Notes: generated by a model not told the origin, from the sequence alone. A stretch of 64,000 bases of DNA from Microbacterium oleivorans (GCF_013389665.1 NZ_CP058316.1:2666001-2730000); one strand, 5' to 3'; positions 10,072 to 20,083 are shown, numbered from the stretch's first letter. Translations and numbers: made by a program.

Positions 10072-11199
10072 ATGTCGTTGCGAGTCGGAATCGTCGGCGG
10101 AGGGCAGCTGGCCCGCATGATGATCGCACCCGCGGTCGAGCTCGGCCTGGACGTGCGGGTGCTGGCCGAGCAGCCCGGCATGTCGGCGGCGCTCGCCGCG
10201 AGCGCGACCGGCGATTACCGCGACCTCGACACCGTGCTCGCCTTCGCCCGCGACGTCGACGTCGTGACCTTCGACCATGAGCACGTTCCGCAGGAGGTGC
10301 TGCGGGCCCTCGTCGCCGAGGGGGTGGCCGTGCATCCGGGACCGGACGCGTTGTTCTTCGCGCAGGACAAGCTGCGTATGCGCGCGAAGCTCGCCGAGCT
10401 CGGGATGCCGCAGCCGGAGTGGGCCGCCATCTCGGATGCCGCCGGCCTGCAGGCCTTCCTCGACGACAACGGCGGCCGAGCCGTCGTCAAGACGCCCCGT
10501 GGCGGCTACGACGGAAAGGGCGTGCGCGTCGTCTCGTCGCCGGACGAGGTCGCGGACTGGCTCGACGCGCTCGACCCGGACGGCGAACTGCTCGTCGAGG
10601 AGCTGGTGGACTTCACGCGGGAACTCGCCCAGCAGGTCGCCCGTCGACCCTCGGGTTCGTGGCGGGCGTATCCGGTCGTCGAGACGGTGCAGCGCGACGG
10701 TGTCTGCGCCGAGGTCATCGCCCCGGCTCCGCGCGCGGGGCAGCGCCTCGCCGAGGTGGCCCAGCGGATCGGCGTCGCGATCGCGGAGGGTCTGGGTGTG
10801 ACGGGCATGCTCGCGGTCGAGCTGTTCGAGACGGCCGATGACCGGCTGCTCGTCAACGAGCTCGCGATGCGTCCCCACAACAGCGGTCACTGGAGCCAGG
10901 ACGGCGCCGTCACGGGGCAGTTCGAGCAGCACCTGCGAGCGGTGCTTGATCTGCCGCTGGGCGACCCCGCGCCGCGTGCACCGTGGGCGGTCATGATCAA
11001 CATCCTCGGCGGTCCGGTGTCCGACCCCCTCGCCGCGCGCATCCCGCTGGCGCTCGAGGCGCACCCCGGGGTCAAGGTGCACACGTACGGCAAGGACCCG
11101 CGCCCCGGTCGGAAGGTCGGGCACGTCACGCTCACCGGGGACGACCTCGACACCGTCGTCTCGGACGCCCGCGGGGCCGCGGCGCACTTCGACGACTGA
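10072..11199 (+). CDS. purK: 5-(carboxyamino)imidazole ribonucleotide synthase
   Basis: 375 residues, normal length. PurK uses ATP and bicarbonate to convert AIR to N5-CAIR in purine synthesis. The N-terminal fold starts LRVGIVGGGQLARMM. The ATP-grasp domain has VVKTPRGGYDGKGV near residue 140, LLVEELVDF near 175 and the metal-binding NELAMRPHNSGHW near residue 262. A GGAGG ribosome site lies 7 nt before the ATG at 10072, so this gene has a normal leader unlike many neighbours. purE follows after 60 bp. Confidence 0.97.
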   Translation: MSLRVGIVGGGQLARMMIAPAVELGLDVRVLAEQPGMSAALAASATGDYRDLDTVLAFARDVDVVTFDHEHVPQEVLRALVAEGVAVHPGPDALFFAQDKLRMRAKLAELGMPQPEWAAISDAAGLQAFLDDNGGRAVVKTPRGGYDGKGVRVVSSPDEVADWLDALDPDGELLVEELVDFTRELAQQVARRPSGSWRAYPVVETVQRDGVCAEVIAPAPRAGQRLAEVAQRIGVAIAEGLGVTGMLAVELFETADDRLLVNELAMRPHNSGHWSQDGAVTGQFEQHLRAVLDLPLGDPAPRAPWAVMINILGGPVSDPLAARIPLALEAHPGVKVHTYGKDPRPGRKVGHVTLTGDDLDTVVSDARGAAAHFDD

Positions 11200-11247
11200 G
11201 CGCGGCGGGTCTCCGCGCCGCTCCGGGGATTCCTCAGGTCGCCCGCC

Positions 11248-11253
11248 TAACCT
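11248..11253 (+). promoter_or_regulatory. -10 box of purE, leaderless spacing
   Basis: TAACCT, 6 nt before the GTG at 11260. This gives purE a start separate from purK. Confidence 0.5.
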
Positions 11254-11259
11254 GGGTCG

Positions 11260-11778
11260 GTGACATCCTCGCCGCTGCATTCGTCGGACGCGCCCCTCGT
11301 GGGCGTCGTCATGGGTTCGGACTCCGATTGGCGCGTGATGAGCGACGCCTCCCAGGCGCTGTCGGACCTCGGCATCGCGCACGAGGTCGAGGTCGTCTCG
11401 GCCCACCGCACGCCCGACAAGCTGCTGAGCTACGGACGTGAGGCCCGAGGTCGCGGACTGCGCGTGATCATCGCCGGCGCGGGCGGCGCGGCGCACCTGC
11501 CCGGGATGCTCGCCTCGCTCACCCCGCTCCCGGTCGTCGGGGTGCCGGTGCAGCTGGCCACCCTCGACGGGCTGGACTCGTTGCTGAGCATCGTGCAGAT
11601 GCCGGGCGGCATCCCCGTCGCCACCGTCTCGATCAACGGCGCGAAGAACGCCGGCCTCCTCGCCGCGCGCATCCTCGGCGCCGCCGACGCGCAGGTCGCC
11701 GACCGGCTCGAGCAGTACGCGCGCTCGCTCGAGCAGCAGGTCGAGGAGAAGAACCGGCGTCTGAAGGACTCCCTGTGA
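11260..11778 (+). CDS. purE: N5-carboxyaminoimidazole ribonucleotide mutase
   Basis: 172 residues. PurE class I rearranges N5-CAIR to CAIR. The signature [14 protein letters not shown] is at residue 14, [15 protein letters not shown] carries the catalytic histidine near 49, and [16 protein letters not shown] follows. A C-terminal helix ([19 protein letters not shown]) may help octamer assembly. The GTG at 11260 is supported by the -10 box 6 nt upstream. The stop overlaps the GTG of the LCP gene (GTGA), so the wall-assembly gene is translationally coupled to purine synthesis here. Confidence 0.97.
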   Translation: MTSSPLHSSDAPLVGVVMGSDSDWRVMSDASQALSDLGIAHEVEVVSAHRTPDKLLSYGREARGRGLRVIIAGAGGAAHLPGMLASLTPLPVVGVPVQLATLDGLDSLLSIVQMPGGIPVATVSINGAKNAGLLAARILGAADAQVADRLEQYARSLEQQVEEKNRRLKDSL

Positions 11779-13205
11779 GTGTCAGTGCTCCCGTTCGCCC
11801 GCGGGGCGGCCGTCTCATCGAGGAGCGCCCGCTGCGGCATCCCGACACGTCGTCGCCCGAGGTCATGGGCCGTCGCGGCTGGTGGCTGGTCGTGCTCAAT
11901 TTCGTGCTGCCCGGGTCGGCCCAGGTGCTGGCGGGGAACCGGCGGCTCGGGCGCTTCGGGCTCGGCGCGACCGTCGTCATGTGGGTCGCCGCGCTGCTCG
12001 TCGTGCTCACCGGTCTGCTCTGGCGGCCCCTGCTGCTCTCGCTCGCGACGAATTGGTTCGTGCTGCTGATCGTGCAGGCGATCATCGCCTTCTACGCGGT
12101 GCTGTGGATCGTGCTGACGGCCGACACCCTCCGACTGGTCAAGCTGGTGCGCGCCGGAACGCTCGCCCGTATCGGCGTCCCGCTGCTCGCGATCCTGCTC
12201 GCGGTCGCGTCGACCTCGGCGGCGGTGTGGACCTTCGACCGGGTCAACTCGGTGCGCGAGACGCTGAGCACCGTCTTCGGAGCGAGCGGTCCGAGCGTGC
12301 CGCCGTCGGACGGCTACTACAACGTGCTCATGCTCGGCGCCGACAGCGGCGAGGGCCGCGACTCGATGCGGTTCGACTCGATCTCGGTGGTCTCGGTCAA
12401 CGCCGAGACCGGCGCCACCACGATCACCGGCGTACCGCGTGACATGGGACATTTCCCGTTCGCAGAGGGACCGATGAAGGACCTCTACCCGGATGTGCAC
12501 GAAGGGCGGGTCGACCCGACCTGTGGCTGGAACAGCGGCATCAACCAGTTGCGCACCGAGGTGGAGGTCTGCCGCGACGGCGACGCGCTCTACCCCGATG
12601 CGGTGGCCGACGGCTCCTCGCCGGGCGTGGAGGCGACCAAGGATGCCGTGGAGGGCATCCTCGGCATCACGATCCCGTACTACGTCTTCATCGACATGAA
12701 GGGTTTCGCGGACCTCGTCGACGCTCTGGGCGGCGTCGACATCAACGTCGTCGAGCGACTACCCAAGGGCGGCGGGCCCGCCTACGAGGGCCAGAGCGCC
12801 GAGGACTGGGCCGAGGGGTGGATCGAGGCCGGACAGCAGCACATGGACGGTGACACTGCCCAGTGGTACGCCCGCTCCCGGTACACCACGAGCGACTTCG
12901 ACCGGATGCGGCGCCAGCGTGAACTGCAGCAGGCGATCCTCGCCCAGATGACACCGCAGAACGTCCTCGACCGCTTCACTGAGATCGCCGACGCGGGGCA
13001 GGTGCTCGTTCAGACCGACATCCCCGCAGACCTGCTGCCGTTCCTCGCCGACATCGCGATGAAGGCGAAGGAGCAGCCGGTCACCACGATCGAGCTCACG
13101 CCCGAGAACGGCATCGAGGAGCGCGAGCCCGACTTCGCGCTGGCCCAGCAGATGGTGCGCGACGCCCTGCACCCGCCGACGCCCGCACCCGAGCCGGAGG
13201 GCTGA
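11775..13205 (+). CDS. LytR-CpsA-Psr (LCP) family glycopolymer-peptidoglycan ligase
   Basis: 476 residues. LCP proteins transfer undecaprenyl-linked wall glycopolymers to peptidoglycan outside the membrane. The N-terminus differs from the usual single anchor: about four hydrophobic segments lie in residues 40-150. The LCP domain begins near residue 180 with [20 protein letters not shown], where D and R bind pyrophosphate, and continues [13 protein letters not shown] (catalytic PRD arginine). [21 protein letters not shown] is the C-terminal conserved arginine motif. It lies at the head of the glycan locus and is the likely attachment enzyme for its products (inference). Confidence 0.93.
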   Translation: MSVSAPVRPRGGRLIEERPLRHPDTSSPEVMGRRGWWLVVLNFVLPGSAQVLAGNRRLGRFGLGATVVMWVAALLVVLTGLLWRPLLLSLATNWFVLLIVQAIIAFYAVLWIVLTADTLRLVKLVRAGTLARIGVPLLAILLAVASTSAAVWTFDRVNSVRETLSTVFGASGPSVPPSDGYYNVLMLGADSGEGRDSMRFDSISVVSVNAETGATTITGVPRDMGHFPFAEGPMKDLYPDVHEGRVDPTCGWNSGINQLRTEVEVCRDGDALYPDAVADGSSPGVEATKDAVEGILGITIPYYVFIDMKGFADLVDALGGVDINVVERLPKGGGPAYEGQSAEDWAEGWIEAGQQHMDGDTAQWYARSRYTTSDFDRMRRQRELQQAILAQMTPQNVLDRFTEIADAGQVLVQTDIPADLLPFLADIAMKAKEQPVTTIELTPENGIEEREPDFALAQQMVRDALHPPTPAPEPEG

Positions 13206-13209
13206 TCGC

Positions 13210-14295
13210 GTGACCACCGTGCTCAAGGTCATCCTCGACCAGCTCGTCGACGTCGTCGACGCGGACGCCGCCGAAGCCTCCCTCGAGGTGGCGCGGGCGC
13301 TCGTGGCCACCGCGCCCGCACGCTGCGAGGTGGCCGGTGTCGTGCCCGCAGACGGCGTGGCGGCCGCAGCGGGCGTCCCGGGACTGTCGCAGATTCTCCG
13401 CGCGCCGTTCCCGCGCAGCGGGCTCCTCGCGTCGTGGCCGATGGGTGTCGCGGGCGGTGTCGCCGGCGGCCTGCTGCACGCGCCGACGCTCGCCGCGCCG
13501 CTGGTCAAGCACGACCGCGCCCACGACAACGAGCAGACCGTCGTGACGATGTGGGACCTCGCGGCCTGGGAGACGCCCGGGCTCCTCCCGCGGGCCACCG
13601 TCCTGGCGCACCGGGCGCTCCTCAAGCGCGCGGAGAAGCACGCCGACGCCGTCGTGGTCCCCGCCCACGCCATCGCCGATCGTCTGGCCGAGATCGCCCC
13701 CCGGCTCGCCTCGCGCGTCCGGGTGATTCCCGGGGCCGCCCCCGCCGGCTTCCGCGTGCCCACCGACGCGGTCGGGCGTCGTCGCGAGCTCGGCGTTCCC
13801 GACCGGATCGCGGTCGTCGCCGGCGGCACCGAAGACCAGCTGCGCTCCGTTCTCGCGTCGATCGCGGGGGAGCAGACGGCCAGTGTCGTGGTGTTCGACG
13901 AGCCCGCCGACGTCGCCGGTGCGATCGCGGCGGCGGGCATCGACCGGAGCCGCGTGATCGTTCCGGGTCGCCTGGATGCCGCCGATCGCGCTGCGGTGCT
14001 GGATGCCGCTGTGCTGCTCATCGCACTGTCGGAGCGCTCGGCGTTCCCCTGGCGGGCGGTCGAGGCCCTGACCCTCGGCGTTCCCGTCGTCGCCGCCGAC
14101 TCGCCGGTGCATCGGGAGGTGCTCCTCGACGGCGCGCGGATCGCCCCGTTCGACGACCTCCGCGACGCTGCCGGCGAGGTGCTCTCCTCAGCGGACGAAC
14201 TGCACCGGTGGGCGGTCCGCTCCGGTGACCGCGGCCGTGCCTTCTCCTGGCGCGACCACGCGGAGCGGGTGTGGAGCCTGCACGCCGAGTTGTGA
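13210..14295 (+). CDS. GT-B (family 4-like) glycosyltransferase with an altered E-x7-E motif
   Basis: 361 residues, cytosolic glycosyltransferase of the GT4 type. The N-terminal Rossmann half contains TVVTMWDLAAWETPG (DLA/D motif of acceptor loop). RVRVIPGAAPAGF marks the domain linker and LSERSAFPWRAVEALTLGVPVV the donor site. In most GT4 enzymes the last element reads E-G-F-G-L-P-x-L-E; here the first Glu aligns with Ser (SAF...VE), so sugar-nucleotide binding may differ. The GTG at 13210 follows the LCP stop after 4 nt. Acceptor and donor are unknown. Confidence 0.88.
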   Translation: MTTVLKVILDQLVDVVDADAAEASLEVARALVATAPARCEVAGVVPADGVAAAAGVPGLSQILRAPFPRSGLLASWPMGVAGGVAGGLLHAPTLAAPLVKHDRAHDNEQTVVTMWDLAAWETPGLLPRATVLAHRALLKRAEKHADAVVVPAHAIADRLAEIAPRLASRVRVIPGAAPAGFRVPTDAVGRRRELGVPDRIAVVAGGTEDQLRSVLASIAGEQTASVVVFDEPADVAGAIAAAGIDRSRVIVPGRLDAADRAAVLDAAVLLIALSERSAFPWRAVEALTLGVPVVAADSPVHREVLLDGARIAPFDDLRDAAGEVLSSADELHRWAVRSGDRGRAFSWRDHAERVWSLHAEL

Positions 14296-14314
14296 GTCGG
14301 TCGGGGGCGCTTCG

Positions 14315-15058
14315 TCAGCCGCGCATCCGCGCGACGGCCTCCTTGCTGGGGCCGTCGAACTCGATCTGCCCGTCCTTGAGGAACACGCCGCGCTCGCACA
14401 GGTCCGACACCATGTTCAGATCGTGCGAGACCACGACGAGCGTCTTGCCTGCGGCGTGCAGCTCGCGGATGCGCGCGAGGCACTTCTGCTGGAAGGGCTC
14501 GTCGCCGACCGAGAGGATCTCGTCGATGAGGAGGATGTCGACCTCGGTGTGGATGGCGACCGAAAAGGCGAGCCGCAGGAACATGCCGGACGAGTAGTGC
14601 TTCACCTCGGTGTCGATGAACTGCTCGATCTCGCTGAAGGCCACGATCTCGTCGAACCGCTCCTCCGTCTCGCGCTTGCTCATGCCGAGGATGGCCGCGT
14701 TGAGGAAGATGTTCTCCCGACCCGACAGGTCGGGGTGGAAGCCGGCACCCACCTCGATGAGACCGGCGACTCGGCCGCGGGTCAGGACCTTGCCTGTGTC
14801 CGGTCGGAGCACGCCGGAGATCATCTTGAGCGTCGTCGACTTTCCCGAGCCGTTGAATCCGAGCAGGGCGACTGCTTCGCCCTCGGCGATCTCGAACGAC
14901 ACCCCGTCGAGTGCGTGGAACTGCGTCGTGAGCGGCTTGCGCCGCACGGCGGCGACGAAGGTCTCCTTCAAGGAATGCGTGTGACGCAGGACGAAGCTCT
15001 TGCGGACGCTGTCGACGACGATGCGCGGCTGCGCGTCGGGCTCAGAGATCCTGGGCAA
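14315..15058 (-). CDS. Polysaccharide ABC exporter, ATP-binding protein (Wzt-like), first copy
   Basis: 247 residues. ATPase of an ABC-2 exporter of undecaprenyl-linked polysaccharide or teichoic acid. Walker A LLGFNGSGKSTTLKMI, signature KHYSSGMFLRLAFS and Walker B ILLIDEILSVGD are intact; H-loop VVSHDLN. It lacks the C-terminal carbohydrate-binding domain of O-antigen Wzt proteins, like mycobacterial Rv3781. The only upstream start in frame is TTG at 15058, overlapping the permease gene by 17 bp; no later start preserves the N-terminal strand. It pairs with the permease just upstream and with GlfT2. Confidence 0.93.
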   Translation of the reverse strand: MPRISEPDAQPRIVVDSVRKSFVLRHTHSLKETFVAAVRRKPLTTQFHALDGVSFEIAEGEAVALLGFNGSGKSTTLKMISGVLRPDTGKVLTRGRVAGLIEVGAGFHPDLSGRENIFLNAAILGMSKRETEERFDEIVAFSEIEQFIDTEVKHYSSGMFLRLAFSVAIHTEVDILLIDEILSVGDEPFQQKCLARIRELHAAGKTLVVVSHDLNMVSDLCERGVFLKDGQIEFDGPSKEAVARMRG

Positions 15059-15911
15059 AGCGCCCCTCCAATCGGCGGAAGACGAACTGCCCGACGATGA
15101 GCAGCACGACGGAGAACACGAAGGCGTACCCGGCGTAGCCCCACAGATCGGGGATCGGCTCGGCCGTCGCCGATCCCATGCGGTACCAGAGTCCGTAGTG
15201 GAAGAGCTCGACGGCGGAAGTGAGCGGGTTGAGGCGGTACAGCACGAAGAGCCACTCCGGCACCTCGTTGCGCACCATCTCCCACTGGTACATCACCGGC
15301 GACGCCCACACCGACATCATCGTGATGATCTCGACGAAGCTCTGGGCGTCGCGGAAGGTCACGTTGATGGAACCGAACAGCATGCCGAGACCGGTCGCGA
15401 GCAGGGCGATGATCACGAGCCCGAGAAGGAGGGCGGCGATGCTGAGCACGGTGGGCGCCCAGCCGAAGAACAGCGCGATCACGATGATCACCGCGATCTG
15501 AGGCACCGTGTTGATCGCGGCGACGAGGGTGCTGGCGACGGGGAACATCTCGCGCGGCAGGTAGATCTTCTTGATCAGCGCGGCATTGTCGACGAGTGAT
15601 CGCGTGCCGTTCGAGAACGCCTCGTTGAAGAAGGTGATGGCGGTGATGCCGGCGAGCAGGTAGATCGGGTAGTTGTCGATGCTCTTGTTGAGCCCCAGGA
15701 ACACGCCGAGAGCGACGAAGAACACCGCGAACTGGACGAGCGGCTTGACGTACGACCACAACCAGCCGAGAGCGGAGCCCCGGTACCGGATGCCGACCTC
15801 CTTCCGCACGACGAGGGAGAGGAGGTACCGGCGACGGAAGACCTCGATGAGGCTCCCCGAGCGACCGGGTTCGGTGAGCACCGAACCCGTCGCCGTCTGG
15901 CTCGCGCTCAC
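15042..15911 (-). CDS. Polysaccharide ABC exporter, permease (Wzm-like), first copy
   Basis: 289 residues with six membrane segments, ABC2_membrane family. The N-terminal amphipathic part YLLSLVVRKEVGIRYRGSALG and the TM2 loop with NEAFSNGTRSLVDNAALIKK (substrate gate region) are typical of TagG/RfbA permeases. The GTG at 15911 overlaps the stop of the GlfT2 gene. With the ATPase gene downstream it makes a complete exporter. Substrate probably a galactofuranose-containing glycan by linkage to GlfT2 (inference). Confidence 0.93.
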   Translation of the reverse strand: MSASQTATGSVLTEPGRSGSLIEVFRRRYLLSLVVRKEVGIRYRGSALGWLWSYVKPLVQFAVFFVALGVFLGLNKSIDNYPIYLLAGITAITFFNEAFSNGTRSLVDNAALIKKIYLPREMFPVASTLVAAINTVPQIAVIIVIALFFGWAPTVLSIAALLLGLVIIALLATGLGMLFGSINVTFRDAQSFVEIITMMSVWASPVMYQWEMVRNEVPEWLFVLYRLNPLTSAVELFHYGLWYRMGSATAEPIPDLWGYAGYAFVFSVVLLIVGQFVFRRLEGRFAQDL

Positions 15912-17896
15912 GCCTTGTCCTCACTCCGGAAGATCGACCACCATCGCTCGGCCGACGCGAGGTTGCCCGCGTCGGCCCGATATGCCGCCGAGACCCGATT
16001 CCAGCGTACGTACAGCAGAACGTGCGAACGGATGCTGCGCCGCAGCTCGCGGCGGAACGTCGTGCGGTCGCGCCGATACTCCCAGACGCCGGATCCAGCC
16101 GCGTTGCCCACGAGGGCCACGTCCATGCCCGACAGGCGCCACCACTTCGCGTCGACCGACCGGACGCGGTCCTGCGGTGCGTTCGCGCGAACCGGACGCA
16201 GCTGGTGCGCGATGCCGCGCACGGCGTTGACGACGAACGTCACGATGTTGCGCTGCGGGCGGACGCGCACGTGGCGCACGCCCTTCTGATGGGGTGCCAC
16301 GGCAGGGTAGGCGGCCCGCTCGGTGATGAGTGCGCCGTCGCGCATCTCGGATGCGATACGCCGGGCGCGGGCCGCGCTCGACGCCAGCGTGCCGTCCATG
16401 TGGCGGGGCCCGCGCAGCACGTCGGTGAGCGCGTCTCCGCGGAGCCTCGACGCGGTGTACTGCATCGACAGCAGGTGCTTGAGGTCGGACGCGAAGCTCT
16501 TGCGCACGAGTGAGCCGCCGCGGCGGTGCGGCGAGTGGAGGAGAGCAGCGACCCAGCGGTTGCGCTGGTGGAAGTACGCCTGCCAGTCGAGGCCGTCGTC
16601 CTTCTCGTCCCACGGGACGTGCCATGCGGCCATGCCGGGAAGCGAGACGGTCCCGATGCCCGCCGCGCCGGCGCGCAGCGAGTATTCGGCGTCGTCCCAC
16701 TTGATGAACAGCGGTAGTGAGAGGCCGATGCGCTCCGCGACCTCGCGGGGGACGAGGCACATCCACCATCCGTTGTACGCGACATCGATGCGCTTGCTCA
16801 GCGACGGCGTCGTCCGGATGCTGCGATTGCGGAAGTCGAGCATGGCGAGCTGCCGGTCGACGGGCTCCCACCAGAAGGAGTCGAAGTTGAGCGTCTCCCC
16901 GAAGCTGTGGAGCACGGTGCGCGCATTCGCATTGAGCATGTGGCCACCGACGATGAGCGGCTGGCGGGTGAAGTCGTTGAAGCGGGCTGCGCGGATGACG
17001 CTCTCCGGCTCCGCTTCGGCGTCGTCGTCGAGCAGGAGGACGGCATCGGACGTGTCGTCGGCGAGCATCTCCGCCATCCCGCGGGAGAAGCCGCCGGAGC
17101 CTCCGAGATTGGCCTGCTCGATGACGGTGAGCCGGTCGCCCAGGCGAGCGGCGGTCTCGTCGAAGTCGGGGGCCTCGCGCAGTCGGCGGGTGCCCTGATC
17201 GACGATGACGACGCGATTGACGACGGCCATGGTCTCGGGGTGGTCGTCGAAGCGACGGATCTGGTCGAGGCAGGCCTCAGGCATGTTGAAGCTCGGGATC
17301 GCGACCGTGAGCCGGGTGGGCCCCCGGTGGCGGGAGCTGGCCGGGACGGACCACTCCGCGGCCGACATCGACGCCGCCTCGGCGTCGGTCTCGAGATCGA
17401 ACCACAGCCAGCCGCCGTCACCGAAGGAGCGCAGCGGGATCTCGAACTCGGCGCGACCGTCGTGCGCGCTTCTCGACTCGATGCGCACGTACTTGCCGCG
17501 TGCGTTCGATCGGAACAGATCGATCCGGGCCGATCCTTCGACATCGACGACGAGACGGACGGTGGCGACGTCGGTGTGCTCCTGCCAGTACGCCGCCGGG
17601 AAGGCGTTGAAGTAAGTGGCGAAGGAGATGCGGGTGTGCGGCTCGAGGCGGACGCCGCGCCGCTCGTAGGAGATGCGGGTGCCGCCGGATCCTCGGACCT
17701 CGGCGTGGAGCGAGTCGCGGAGCAGTCCGAAGAGCTGGCGCTGGTTCGCGGGGAGCGTGTCGGGTGTGGGGGCGGGCGTGCCCGAGCCCTCGTCGACGTA
17801 GAGCGGGAGCACGGTGGAGTCGCCGCCGACGGGGAAGACGACGTTGTGGACCGCGACCCACTCGGCGGTCGTCTGTTCGCGCGGGCTCGTCGTCAT
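15908..17896 (-). CDS. glfT2: GlfT2-type galactofuranosyltransferase
   Basis: 662 residues, close to the 637 of M. tuberculosis GlfT2, a processive UDP-Galf transferase that builds the galactan chain. There is an N-terminal beta-sandwich (1-190), then a GT-A domain (TRLTVAIPSFNMPEACLDQI). The metal-binding DDD is in VLLLDDDAEAEP near residue 288, and the catalytic WDDAEYSLRAGAAG is near residue 400. LPGMAAWHVPWDEKDDG carries the conserved His and the WDxKDD of the active site. The C-terminal helical region follows. ATG at 17896; it is first in an operon with the exporter genes. UDP-Galf would come from Glf at 31896. Confidence 0.93.
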   Translation of the reverse strand: MTTSPREQTTAEWVAVHNVVFPVGGDSTVLPLYVDEGSGTPAPTPDTLPANQRQLFGLLRDSLHAEVRGSGGTRISYERRGVRLEPHTRISFATYFNAFPAAYWQEHTDVATVRLVVDVEGSARIDLFRSNARGKYVRIESRSAHDGRAEFEIPLRSFGDGGWLWFDLETDAEAASMSAAEWSVPASSRHRGPTRLTVAIPSFNMPEACLDQIRRFDDHPETMAVVNRVVIVDQGTRRLREAPDFDETAARLGDRLTVIEQANLGGSGGFSRGMAEMLADDTSDAVLLLDDDAEAEPESVIRAARFNDFTRQPLIVGGHMLNANARTVLHSFGETLNFDSFWWEPVDRQLAMLDFRNRSIRTTPSLSKRIDVAYNGWWMCLVPREVAERIGLSLPLFIKWDDAEYSLRAGAAGIGTVSLPGMAAWHVPWDEKDDGLDWQAYFHQRNRWVAALLHSPHRRGGSLVRKSFASDLKHLLSMQYTASRLRGDALTDVLRGPRHMDGTLASSAARARRIASEMRDGALITERAAYPAVAPHQKGVRHVRVRPQRNIVTFVVNAVRGIAHQLRPVRANAPQDRVRSVDAKWWRLSGMDVALVGNAAGSGVWEYRRDRTTFRRELRRSIRSHVLLYVRWNRVSAAYRADAGNLASAERWWSIFRSEDKA

Positions 17897-17983
17897 AGTG
17901 CGTTCTCACTTCTCATCGATGGTCCCCTTGCGGGTCCCAGAGGATTGTACGGGGGGTGTGCGGTCCGGGCGGGCCGTTGGGCC

Positions 17984-19981
17984 TCAGGGCCCGGCATCCG
18001 GCTGCGGCACCGGTCCGCACGCCGTCGCCTCGTAAAGCACCGCGTCGCCGACGCGCGCGACCTCGCGGATGCCGGGAGCGTCGAAGTCCGTCAGGCCGGG
18101 CAGGTCCGCCCGACGGCCCAGCGCGTCGAGACCGGGGAAGGAGAGAGCCCAGTACGCGTTGAGCTCCTCGATGGCCTCGCAGACCGCCGGGTCGCGCCCC
18201 ACCCGGTCCCACCGGGTGAGGAGCAGGTCCTCCTCGGGGCTGCGCAGACCGAAGATGTGCGGCGCGAGCGGCGTGCGATCGGAGTACACGTAGACGAGCG
18301 AGGCGCCCAGGCCCGGGTCGCCCACGACGACGCCGTCGGCGGGAACGTATGCGTCGACCTCTTCGAGCAGCTCGCGCTCCTCGGGCGAGATCAGCCGGGC
18401 GTCGTCGCTGTAGGTGTAGACGTAGCGGACGAGCGACTCGGCCTCGCGCAGCTGATTGCCCTGTGAGAGGGGCACGAAGACGACGGCGAGCACCGTGCCG
18501 ACGGCCAGCGCGATGCGTGCCGGGCGCCGCAACGGCAGTCCGCGGCGGCGAGCGAGGCGTGTCGTCAGCGTCGTCGCCCCGTGGACCACCGCGAGGCCCC
18601 CCAGGACGGCCAGCGGGATCGTGGCGACCGGCATCAGCGCGGCGATGCGCGGAGTGTCGCGGTACCAGACGCCCGAGAACGCGTCGCGCAGCGGCCCGTC
18701 GGCGAAACTGGCCACGACGATGTAGAGCAGGCCGACCCCGAGGTATCCGGCCAGCAGCGGCCACCACCGGCGGGGGGAGCGGACCACGACGACGGCGCCG
18801 AGGGCCACCAGGACCGTCACCGCCCAGGTCGGAGCGAGGCCGAGCGGTGCCGACGTGACGACGGCACCGACCGATGCGGTGGTCGATTCGACGGCGCTCC
18901 ACTCCGCGGCGCCCAGGTCGGGACGGGCGACGACGAACGCGGCGACGGTGCCGAGCAGGTACGCCCCGCTCACGAGCAGTCGCAGGCGACGCGCGTCGTC
19001 GTGGACGCGGACGTCCGCGACGATGCGTGCGATCACGAAGGGCGACGCGATCACGGATGCCGCGACGATCGTGCTCGGATGCGTGAGCGCCATTCCCGCC
19101 GAGACCGGAACGAGCGCGAGCACCGCGGTCCAGCGCGACTGCCCGCGTCGGCTGTCGCGCCCGAACGCCTGGATGAGGAGTGCGACGGCCACCGGGAGCA
19201 TGGCGGTGGCGGTGATGAGCGGAGCCACCAAGCCCCACGACATCAGCAGCAGCGGGAAGGCGCCGAACGTGCTGCTGAGCACGCCCGCGAGCAGGATGGG
19301 CGCCGGCCGGACGCCGAAGACGCGGGTGACGAGGAAGATCATCGAGATCGGCCAGACCGCGGCCGCGATGACGAGGGCCATGGCGTTGGCGGCAGTGGGC
19401 ACCGCGAAGTCGCCCAGCTGGACGACGACCGCGGTGAGATCGTGCATGGCGGCGGGGTAGAAGCCGCGAGACGCCTCGGTCAGGTTGCCGAGGGTGAGCG
19501 ACGAACCCGACTGCGTCTCGGCGATGTGCTTGACCGCGTTCAGATGGAAGACGTTGTCGAACAGCTGCGCGATGTTCTCGGGCCCGCCGAACGCGCGGAG
19601 GACTCGTCGCCCGATCAGTACGGCGGGGATCGCGATCGCGGCCACGAGCACGACGACGCCGGTGACGACGCCTCCGCGTGCGCGACGAGGGCGCACGGGG
19701 GCGGCGCGCTCGGGCAGTCGGCGGCGCAGAAAGAGGCGCACGAGGAGCGCCACGACGGCGGTCACCAGGGTGGCGATCGCGAAGGTGACCGGCGTGAACG
19801 GGATGCCGATCAGGCCGGCTGCCACCGCGACCACTCCGGCGAGTCCGAAGCTGGTCGGCGCGGCGAGCCCGAGCCGGTCGAGGCCGCGCGCCCCGGCAGC
19901 CGATACGAGCACCGCTCCCGGGAGGAAGACGGTCGCGATGGTCAGGAGGATGACCGGCCAGACTCCGAACCAATCGGACAT
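17984..19981 (-). CDS. DUF6541-like polytopic membrane protein
   Basis: 665 residues. About thirteen hydrophobic segments cover residues 1-520, followed by a hydrophilic extracytoplasmic tail (about 530-665). It resembles the GT-C-like DUF6541 family often found in actinobacterial glycan loci, presumed to be lipid-linked sugar transferases acting outside the membrane. No definite catalytic aspartate is assigned: the first external loop contains the ENIAQLFDNVFHLNAVKHI segment rather than a clear DD motif. Its own 87-bp spacer separates it from the GlfT2 gene. Function by context only. Confidence 0.75.
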   Translation of the reverse strand: MSDWFGVWPVILLTIATVFLPGAVLVSAAGARGLDRLGLAAPTSFGLAGVVAVAAGLIGIPFTPVTFAIATLVTAVVALLVRLFLRRRLPERAAPVRPRRARGGVVTGVVVLVAAIAIPAVLIGRRVLRAFGGPENIAQLFDNVFHLNAVKHIAETQSGSSLTLGNLTEASRGFYPAAMHDLTAVVVQLGDFAVPTAANAMALVIAAAVWPISMIFLVTRVFGVRPAPILLAGVLSSTFGAFPLLLMSWGLVAPLITATAMLPVAVALLIQAFGRDSRRGQSRWTAVLALVPVSAGMALTHPSTIVAASVIASPFVIARIVADVRVHDDARRLRLLVSGAYLLGTVAAFVVARPDLGAAEWSAVESTTASVGAVVTSAPLGLAPTWAVTVLVALGAVVVVRSPRRWWPLLAGYLGVGLLYIVVASFADGPLRDAFSGVWYRDTPRIAALMPVATIPLAVLGGLAVVHGATTLTTRLARRRGLPLRRPARIALAVGTVLAVVFVPLSQGNQLREAESLVRYVYTYSDDARLISPEERELLEEVDAYVPADGVVVGDPGLGASLVYVYSDRTPLAPHIFGLRSPEEDLLLTRWDRVGRDPAVCEAIEELNAYWALSFPGLDALGRRADLPGLTDFDAPGIREVARVGDAVLYEATACGPVPQPDAGP

Positions 19982-20083
19982 TCACGTGCTCCCTGCTGTG
20001 TTCGGACCGTCGTCGAGGGTATCGCAGGGGACCTGGGAGACCCCGCCGCGACGGACCGATCCGGCCGTGGCGGCGCCGGCCGA

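Noticed and set aside
19982..20083. Possible terminator around GGCCGTGGCGGCGCCGGCC
   Set aside because: Palindromic only because of GC composition; stem is short and no clear loop stands out.
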